From NCBI GenBank assembly GCA_026874595.1, contig CM049320.1:43472714-43536713 (forward strand): a stretch of 64,000 bases of DNA, written 5' to 3'. The stretch comes from Sipunculus nudus. Its lineage: Eukaryota; Annelida; Sipuncula; Golfingiida; Sipunculidae. Numbering within the stretch: position 1 is the first letter of the stretch; each line of letters begins with the position of its first letter. Below are positions 55,939-64,000 of the stretch, piece after piece. Made by a program: the position numbers and the translations under genes. Under the pieces are notes generated by a model. That model was not told where the DNA came from and searched no databases. It worked only from the letters and a program-made list of their open reading frames with translations.

Positions 55939-58552
55939 TTGTATCCCCAGACAAAGTCGGGGGATACTATGTTTTCATACCGGTCCCGCCGCCGCCGCCA
56001 CCGCCGCATATAAATCTTGTTGGCGCGATAACCCAAAAAATATTTCACGGAACTTTACCAAACTTGGTATATGTATAGATATGGGTAAGAGGACGATGCC
56101 TATTTAAAGTGAGGTCATGACCTTTACTAGGAGAGTGTCCTTGACCTTGAATAGGTCCAATTTGGGGGAAAATCACACAAATTCTTTAATATCTCAAGAA
56201 ATCTTGCATGGATTTATCCCAAAATCAAGTTGATGGAAGATCATGGATAGGGTTGTCATGTTCCAGAAACTGGTGGCGCCACCTATTATTCTTTACTTGT
56301 TTTCATGCCGTTTAATACCCCCAAAATTGCCACCTTACAGTACTGTGAGCATTATAAGTCAAAAACTAATGGACAGATTTCTTTTATATTATGCATATAC
56401 ATAGGTATGGGCTATGGGATGATGTTTATTTAAATTGGGGTCATGACCTTTCCTATGATAGTGGCCTTGACCTTGAATATTGCCATATATGGTGAAAATC
56501 TTACACCTTTTATGATATCTCCAGTGTTGATAGCCATATGGATTTCAAACATGACTTATGTATGGCCCACCACCAAAGTAAGAACCCTTTAGGTTCTAGG
56601 GTCATGAGGTCAAAGGTCAAGGTCACTGGACTGGCATTTTAAAAGATACTGTGGATGCATTTCAAGCCAAACTTTCATCCCAGGTCTTCCATCTTGAATA
56701 TTTAGCTCACTTGCCAATAGTGGATGATCCATATAAATTTTGGGGTCACAAGGTCAAAGGTCAAGGTCACAGGAGCCATCTGTCCAAAAATTAGTTTCTG
56801 GATGATAATTCCTACTTTTATTGATGTATGGATTTCAAACTTGACTTGTATATGTCCCATTGGAAAAGCAAGACTCAAATTGATTTTGGGGTCATAAGGT
56901 CAAAGGTCAAGGTCACAGGACACATCTTTAAAAAGATGTGGATGCATTTTAAGCCAAACTTTCTTCCCAGGTCTTCCATCTTGAATATATAGCTCACTTG
57001 CCAATAGTGGATAATCCATATAAATTTTGGGGTCACAAGGTCAAAGGTCAAGGCCACAGGAGCTATCTGTCCAAAAATTAGTTTCTGGATGATAATTCCT
57101 TCTTTTATTGATGTATGGATTTCAAACTTGACTTGTATTTGACCCAATTGAAAAGCAAGACCCGAATTGATTTTTGGGTCATGAGGTCAAAGGTCAAGGT
57201 CACAGGAAACCTCATTAAAAAGGTTGTGGATGCAATTTCAGCCAAATAAATCATCTCAGATCTTTCATCTTGCACATATAGTTCACCTGCTAAGAGTGGA
57301 AGACCGCTATCAATTTTGAGGTCACAAGGTCAAAGGTGAAGGTCACAGGAGCCATCTGTCCAAAAATTAGTTTCTTGATGATAATTCCTGCTTTTATTGA
57401 TGTATGGATTTCAAACTTGACTTGTATATGCCCCATTGGAAAAGCAAGACCTGAATTGATTTTGGGGTCATGAGGTCAAAGGTCAAGGTCACAGGACACA
57501 CCTTTAAAAAGATTGTGGATGCATTTTCAGCCGAACATTTTATCTCAGTTCTTTCATCTTGCACATATAGTTCACCTGCCAAGAGAGGAAGAACCCTATC
57601 AATTTTGAGGTCACAAGGTCAAAGGTGAAGGTCACAGGAGCCATCTGTCCAAAAATTAGTTTCTGTATGATAATTCCTTCTTTTATTGATGTATGGATTT
57701 CAAACTTGACTTGTATTTGACCCATTGGAAAAGCAAGACCCGAATTGATTTTGGGGTCATGAGGTCAAAGGTCAAGGTCACAGGACACTTTTATAAAGAT
57801 TGTGGATGCATTTTCAGCCAAACAATTCATCTCAGATCTTTCATCTTGCACATATAGTTCACCTGCCAAGAGTGAAAACACCAATCAATTTTGAGGTCAC
57901 AAGGTCAAAGGTGAAGGTCACAGGAGCCATCTGTCCAAAAATTAGTTTCTGGATGATAATTCCTGCTTTTATTGATGTATGGTTTTCAAACTTGACTTGT
58001 ATATGTCCCATTGGAAAAGCAAGACCAAAATTGATTTTGGGGTCATGAGGTCAAAGGTCAAGATCACAGGACACATCTTTAAAAAGATGTGGATGCATTT
58101 TCAGCCAAACATTTCATCTCAGATCTTCCATCTTGCACATATAGTTCTCCTGCCAAGAGAGGAAGAAAACTATCAATTTAAGGTCACAAGGTCAAAGTTG
58201 AAGGTCACAGGAGCCACCTGTAAAAAAAATAAGTTTTCTGGATGATCATTCCTGCTTTATTGATGTATAGATTTCAAACTTGACTTGCATATGTCCCATT
58301 GGAAAAGCAAGACCCAAATTGATTTTGGGGTCATGAGGTCAAAGGTCAAGGTCACAGGACACATCTTTAAAAAGATCAAGGTCACAGGACCAACATCTTC
58401 AACAAGATTGTGGATTGTTAGATGGAAGAAACAATAAATATGCCAAGTGTCAGTATATGCTGCTAAAAATGGGGGTCTGTTCTTAAAGGGGGGGGGGGGG
58501 GCCTACAATGTCTGGGGATACTCTGGCTCCTGCGGTGCCAAGAAATGTCTAG
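55939..58552 (+). mobile_element. Helitron-like nonautonomous element, family A (A2), full length
   Basis: Second full copy: TTGTATCCCCAGAC after A at the start; GTCTGGGGATAC, hairpin GGCTCC-TGC-GGTGCC (one mismatch), AAGAAATGT and CTAG before T at the end. Length 2,614 bp, the same total as A1, with the same ends, CCG run, AGGTCA-rich dimers and C/G-run near the 3' end. No transposition protein. Confidence 0.85.
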
Positions 58553-59090
58553 TTATAGCTGGTACTGCCTTCAAAGTAAACATGCACACACACAAATATA
58601 TATACAAATATATAGAAAGAGAGCTAGAATCTGTATCTGGAGAGTCCAGACGATCCCGATCAACAGCGGCTCCTGCAGACACTAGGATCAAGATGTCAAT
58701 CTATTATATTACTGTTGATATTTCAGTGGAACAACATGTGAGTCTGTCCCATTGATATATCAGTGGAAATAAGTAGAGATTTATCAAATGTCACAGTTAT
58801 AATTATGTTTGATCAAATTTCTGATGTCAGTGATGACACTTTCTCTTCAGATCCACTTCGGACTCACAAGGTTTGTATCTCATATTGATGTATGATTACT
58901 ATAAAGAACCTAGAAAAACGAGAAGCAAAATGGCACAGTGGGTTGAATAGTTAGATCATGCCTGCAATGACAGGCTGCCAGAGTGCCAACCTGCGGTCAA
59001 CTCTTTTTCATTTATTTTCTACAAACTTCTACTTTTAGTGCACCAAAATACATTTTTTACCTTTCAATCTGATTCTGTCAATCAGTATAA
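58553..59090. other. Intron 22 between A2 and B2
   Basis: No recognised feature apart from a short (CA)/(TA) tract near 58585-58612. Confidence 0.5.
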
Positions 59091-60824
59091 TTGTATCCGC
59101 CAAAACAGAGTTTTGTGGATACTATGTTTTCAGCTGCACGCCGCCGCCGCCGCGTAGGTGTCCGGAGAACTCCTCCGTAACCGCTGGGCGGAATTTTATG
59201 AAACCCGGGATTATGTTCGGGTCACATGTGAACTGCTGCGCCCCGATTTTGTTTTGACCTCTGACCTTTCCTCTGCGCTCTGCGTCCGTTTGTGCGTCTG
59301 TTTCCACACATAAACCCACATATCTCGGGAACCGTTTGACCGATCAGGAAAATTTTTTTGCACAAATGTAGCCCTTGGAGAGCTTTATAACATACACAAA
59401 CAATGGTGGCACCACCTGAAACCATGTTTGCACAGTGTCCATCTGTTCGTCTGCCTTGGGTTAAAATCACTCATATCTCTGCAGTGACTTGACTAATTCA
59501 CCTGAAATTCGGCAAGCATACACATCCTGGATAGCTTTTCTGATTTTATGACAGGTGGCGCCACCTACATTCACGTTTATGCTGCAGACATCCAAGCTCA
59601 TATCTCGGGAACCGTTTGACCGATCAGGAAAATTTTTATGCACAAATGTAGCCCTTGGAGAGCTCTATAACATACACAAAAAATGGTGGCACCACCTGCA
59701 ACCATGTTTGCACAGTGTCCATCTGTTCGTCTGCCTTGGGTTAAAATCACTCATATCTCTGCAGTGACTTGACTAATTCACCTGAAATTCGGCATGCGTA
59801 CACATCCTGGATAGCTTTTCTGATTTTATGACAGTTGGCGCCACCTACATTCACGTTTACGCTGCAGACATCCAAGCTCATATCTCGGGAAACGTTTGAC
59901 CGATCAGGAAAATTTTTATGCACAAATGTAGCCCTTGGAGAGCTTTATAACATACACAAAAAATGGTGGCACCACCTGCAACCATGTTTGCACAGTGTCC
60001 ATCTGTTCGTCTGCCTTGGGTTAAAATCACTCATATCTCTGCAGTGACTAGACTAATTCACCTGAAATTCGGCATGCCTAAACATCCTGGATAGCTTTTC
60101 TGATTTTATGACAGGTGGCGCCACCTACATTCACGTTTACACTGCAGACATCCAAGCTCATATCTCGGGAACCGTTTGACCGATTGGGCCAAAATTTTGC
60201 ATGTGTATAGATTTCACATAGCTCTTCATCATATGCAAAACTGGTGGCGCCACCTGCAGCCATTTTTGCACAGCTCCTGTCTGTTTGTCTGCCATAGGAT
60301 AAAATCACTCATATCTCGGCAGTGGTTTGACATATCTGCCTAAAATTTTGCAGGTTTATACATCCCCGACAGCTGTCTTGATTTTATGACAGGTGGCGCC
60401 ACCTGCATTCTAGTTTATGCAGCAGACATCCAAGCTCATATCTCGGGAACTGTTTGACCGATTGGGCCAAAGTTTTGCATGTGTATAGTTCTCACATAGC
60501 TCTTTATCATACGCAAAACTGGTGGCGTCACCTGCAACCATTTTTGCTCAGCGTCCATCTGTTTGTCTGCCACGGGCTAAAATCACTCATATACATGTAG
60601 TGGTTTGACTTATCTGCCTTAAATTTTTCATATGTATACAACTTGGACGGCTTTCTGGATTTTGTGGTATGGGCGGACACCTACATACACAATTTGGCTG
60701 CAGACATCTAGGGTAATATGCAACACTCAATTTTCCCTTGCTACTCAATCCATGCCTCACTTCACCCGTTCCACTCTGATTTAGGCGGATACACGTAGTC
60801 GCTTGTCGACTACCCGTATTCTAG
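59091..60824 (+). mobile_element. Helitron-like nonautonomous element, family B (B2)
   Basis: TTGTATCCGCCAAAACAGAG after A; ends GGCGGATAC, hairpin GTAGTCG-CTTGT-CGACTAC, CCGTATT, CTAG before T. Same order as B1 but about 244 bp shorter, consistent with one fewer 280-bp core unit plus a small insertion near the 3' end (about 60722-60760). Several GGTGGCGCCACC boxes have mutated to GGTGGCACCACC. Confidence 0.83.
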
Positions 60825-62505
60825 TTCTAAAATTGTGTTATTATTTTATATTACCCATAAGTAATTTTCATACATAGTCACAGACTGTTTATACCAATAT
60901 GAATGATGCAATTGACCCCATTATTGTCCCCGTCAAACAAAGCATGGAATTATGTGAAAATTGTGAGTGAGAATAATGCAACCTAATATGATCATTCTTT
61001 TGTTTAGGATAAAATCTAATAGGAATTGTCGAAAAATCATTAGTTGGGTCTGCCTGTGGGATTGTGCCGGGCGATCATATGTTAAATATTCCTGCAACAG
61101 AATGTCCCAGTTTGCTACAGAATTTTTACAATTTACATGCACTTGTTGGCAAAGGTACTAACATATATATTTCTGTATATATAAATATCTAAGAAATGTG
61201 AAATTACTCCAAATAAGCCAAATAAATCACTTTTTGCCGCATTTTGATTACCCTGTCGATCTGTGTCTAGCTTGTGGCCATGTGCCTTTGTTGTTGGCTG
61301 CGCAGTAGGCTGTCCTTGCAGGACAATTAACCTGAACGAACTCACGCCTTGCTATCTCTAGCTCACACCTAAAGTGAGGTCTGTCACACTTTCATTGCAT
61401 CACCTGGATTTCCATAAGTAATTGACCAAAATACGCCCTTATATAAAACTAGATATGTTATTTTAAAGTCCCCGCTTTCATTTGATTCTAAGTAATGTTC
61501 CTACACAGAAACAGCTTCACACTAAAACGGGTCGTGAACTTATTTCTTGGCAAAGGACAAGAGCCGTGGACATTTTTACCCTGAGGCTACACACCTTTCC
61601 TGTTTTAAATAATCCAGCTCACTGATGAATTTCAAATAACCCCATTTCATGCCACGAGACCAATTTGCAAATGAACTTCTACCCATCTGTGAAGAGTTCA
61701 TTAGTAAATTTAAGAGGTTTCTAACTGAAAATTGCTGATAAATTTATGGTGTGTATATCCATCCTTGCAACTTGGGGAATCATAATAAATTATGTGTATA
61801 CATGTCATTGGCACTGAATGTGTTAATCTACAATCTAAATACATGTGAACATAGGTCAGATATATTGGCATAGACACATGGGCTTTGGAGCTTATGGCCT
61901 TTTTCTATATGGTTTATAATACAGCTTACACCATATTGAGCTAGCATATCCCAGCTTTGTGTATGTTAGGTGGAAATGCATTTTCTGTCCCAGATATGTT
62001 ACAGAATGTGGAACAAGTATGTCTATCTATGTCTATAATTACAGCTTTATCTGCCTGAATGAGATCTAATTCAAATGAGGAAGTAGGTCACTGTGACCTT
62101 ATATTTCAGAGACTGATTTACCTGGTATCAGGTTGACTAATGTTATGACCCATGGGGCTACAAGGTTCTGTTTCAGCTTTCATCTGTTGTTAAAGTTTGT
62201 TACTAAACCAGACAGCCAAATTATTTCCACACATTGGGGCTCAGACTTTACTTTTGCCATTAAAAGTATGGATTAAGTAATGACAAAAGCAATTACATGA
62301 TATGCAGCTGTTTGAAACTTTTTGCCAATTCTTCTACAGAGTGTTAGGTCAGTATATGGACATTTCTGAAAGAAATAGGGACCATAACTAGCAACTACCA
62401 TTAAATTCTTGTGATTAAAATTTTTGCTTTAGAGCTTTTTACTTAAATTTCCATTGAACTTGAAAGTTTTTGTATTGGTTAAACAAACATCCTCACTGCT
62501 TATAG
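60825..62505. other. End of intron 22, no features seen
   Basis: About 1.7 kb without recognised repeats or exons; ends CACTGCTTATAG. Confidence 0.5.
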
Positions 62506-62724
62506 GATGTATCAGTCAGTTGAAGATAGATGGCGTTCAGGTGGACCTTGGAAAAGAAGCCCGCAGCACAACTGGCATCCGTGACTGTCCAGTGTGCAAG
62601 GACCGGCCGTGTATGAATGGAGGCAGATGCTACGCTGCTCATGTGTTCCTGGGATACAGGTGTCTGTGTCCTACTGGCTTCTCAGGACCAAGGTGTGAAC
62701 AGGTCGGAGAACGCTGCTACCCAG
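62506..62724 (+). CDS. HSPG2: Perlecan exon 23: end of LG1 plus EGF-like module
   Basis: GCISQLKIDGVQVDLGKEA is the last LamG strand with its closing Cys. CPVCKDRPCMNGGRC, GYRCLCPTGFSGPRC then makes a six-Cys EGF-like module, followed by GERCYPG, the start of the next EGF. Phase 1-1; donor CCAG|GTCAGA is not strong. LG followed by EGF pairs is the domain V layout of perlecan. Confidence 0.94.
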
Positions 62725-62824
62725 GTCAGAAAATATGTCTTCAGTTATCCCACCTCAGAACAACAGATGTTTAAGATCATAGTACTAAAACACTAAAGAA
62801 ACTGATCTGTAAAGTAACCAAGCT

Positions 62825-63030
62825 ATGAACCCATGTTGTAACTGTCCATAACCTCAACTATGACCCCATGTTATAACTGTCTACAGCCTCAAGTATGAAC
62901 CAATGTTATAACTTTCTATAGCCTCAACTGTGAACCCATGTTATAACTGTCTACAGCCTCAAGTATGAACCAATGTTATAACTTTCTATAGCCTCAACTG
63001 TAAACCCATGTTATAACTGTCTACAGCCTC
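62825..63030. repeat. About 37-bp tandem repeat
   Basis: Five to six units of TATGAACCCATGTTATAACT plus GTCTACAGCCTCAA. Two subtypes (GTCTACAG and TTCTATAG) alternate, a 74-bp higher-order unit. Intronic. Confidence 0.88.
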
Positions 63031-63239
63031 TCTGACTTGTTCAGGTGAGTTTGCTGAAGTTCTCTAAAAGACATGTCTGTGTCAGTTGCTCCTGACAAAA
63101 TAGAGCTCTGTGAGTAAACGCTTTGTTTTTGGAATATAGCTTCACAGTTGAATTATTACATGCCTTGTATATAATTATATAATACAAGTAATTCTGTCAG
63201 TATATACAATACTCTACCTTTACTTAACAGTCAGCTGTC

Positions 63240-64000
63240 ACAACTTACTATCCAGGTCTGTAACTGAACTTGTTAACACTTACTATCCAGGTCTGTAACT
63301 GAACTTGTTAACACTTACTATCCAGGTCTGTAACTGGACTTGTTAACAGTTACTATCCAGGTCTGTAACTGAACTTGTTAAAACTAACTATCGAGGTCTG
63401 TAACTGAACTTGTTAACACTTACTATCCAGGTCTGTAACTGAAAATGTAAACACTTACTATCCAGGTCTGTAACTGAACTTGTTAACACTTACTATCCAG
63501 GTCTGTAACTGGACTTGTTAACACTTACTATCCAGGTCTGTAACTGAACATGTTAACAGTTACTATCCAGGTCTGTAACTGAACATGTTAACAGTTACTA
63601 CCCAGGTCTGTAACTGGACCTGTTAACAGTTACTATCCAGGTCTGTAACTGGACTTGTTAACACTTACTATCCAGGTCTGTAACTGAACATGTTAACACT
63701 TACTATCCAGGTCAGTAACTGAACATGTTAACACTTACTATCCAGGTCTGTAACTGTAAATGTTAACACTTACTATCCAGGTCTGTAACTGAACTTGTTA
63801 ACACTTACTATCCAGGTCTGTAACTCAATTTGTTAACACTTACTATACAGGTGGGTAGCTGAACTTTTTAACAGTCACTTTCCAGGTCTGTAACTGTAAA
63901 TGTTAACACTTACTATACAGGTCTGTAACTGAACTTGTTAACACTTACTATCCAGGTCTGTAACTAAACATGTTAAGACTAATGTAGACCTGTAAATTAC
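63240..64000. repeat. About 35-bp minisatellite, runs off the window
   Basis: About 20 units of TTACTATCCAGGTCTGTAAC plus TGAACTTGTTAACAC, period 35 bp. The core CTATCCAGGTCTG resembles the exon 23 junction CTACCCAGGTCAG; one unit near 63596 reads CTACCCAGGTC and one near 63705 reads CCAGGTCAG. Confidence 0.92.

Larger units (their letters stand above)
2789..62724 (+). other. HSPG2: Perlecan (HSPG2-like) gene, partial, 23 exons
   Basis: Perlecan is a secreted heparan sulfate proteoglycan of basement membranes; its Ig region binds matrix partners and its LG domains bind dystroglycan and integrins. Here 23 exons chain without a phase conflict or stop: 11 Ig modules (first partial), LG1, then an EGF-like module. 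Each Ig shows the Cys...Trp...Y-x-C pattern. The passage from the last Ig into VLVPYFQQDP and DGLMLYNG, then GCISQLKIDG followed by CPVCKDRPCMNGGRC, is the domain IV/V junction of perlecan. Neither gene end is in the window. Hemicentin and titin-like proteins also have Ig arrays but lack this Ig-LG-EGF order. The closest named relatives are HSPG2 (vertebrate), trol (fly) and unc-52 (worm). Exon borders come from reading splice sites by eye; no transcript was available. Confidence 0.93.

Overview
The window is eukaryotic and most likely from a bivalve mollusc. It holds one long, intron-rich gene on the + strand. Its introns are packed with minisatellites and short nonautonomous transposons. Several of these carry a tetranucleotide (CCGT)n block, a tandem core and a 3' hairpin, the layout of the 'pearl'/Helitron-like elements described from bivalves. 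The species call is inference; no sequence search was possible.

The gene is the 3'-middle part of perlecan (HSPG2-like, basement-membrane heparan sulfate proteoglycan core protein). I built 23 exons (2789-62724; 3,535 coding nt, 1,178 codons plus one base) by hand. Every splice phase agrees with the next and there is no in-frame stop. They encode 11 Ig modules (the first only as its C-terminal half), then a laminin G domain (LG1) and an EGF-like module. This is the order at the junction of perlecan domains IV and V. All boundaries between Ig modules are phase 1. The gene continues beyond both ends of the window: the N-terminal domains and earlier Ig modules lie upstream, and the remaining EGF and LG modules downstream.

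Layout: 1-2788 minisatellite and plain intron. 2789-8850 exons 1-2, whose intron holds three transposons nested in one another. 8851-20286 exons 3-7, with a 33-bp minisatellite, a terminal-inverted-repeat transposon, two tRNA-related SINEs and a full Helitron-like element (family A). 20287-34459 one 14.2-kb intron that is mostly mobile elements. 34460-53640 dense Ig exons 8-19. 54169-55710 first three LG1 exons. 55711-62505 a 6.8-kb intron with second copies of families A and B. 62506-62724 end of LG1 plus EGF. 62725-64000 two tandem arrays.

Two patterns stand out. First, at least six exon-intron junctions (acceptors of exons 2, 11 and 22; donors of exons 10, 15 and 17), and probably the exon 4 acceptor, have had the splice site itself copied into a tandem array. 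This gives between 1 and about 20 decoy splice sites in the intron. Second, five differently named repeat families (A-E) share one design: a TT start, subterminal inverted repeats, a 3' hairpin and a CTAG/CTTG end before T. In most of them there is also a CCG/CCGT microsatellite near the 5' end, and four carry a GGTGGCGCCACC palindrome in the core. I read them as one group of Helitron-like nonautonomous elements.
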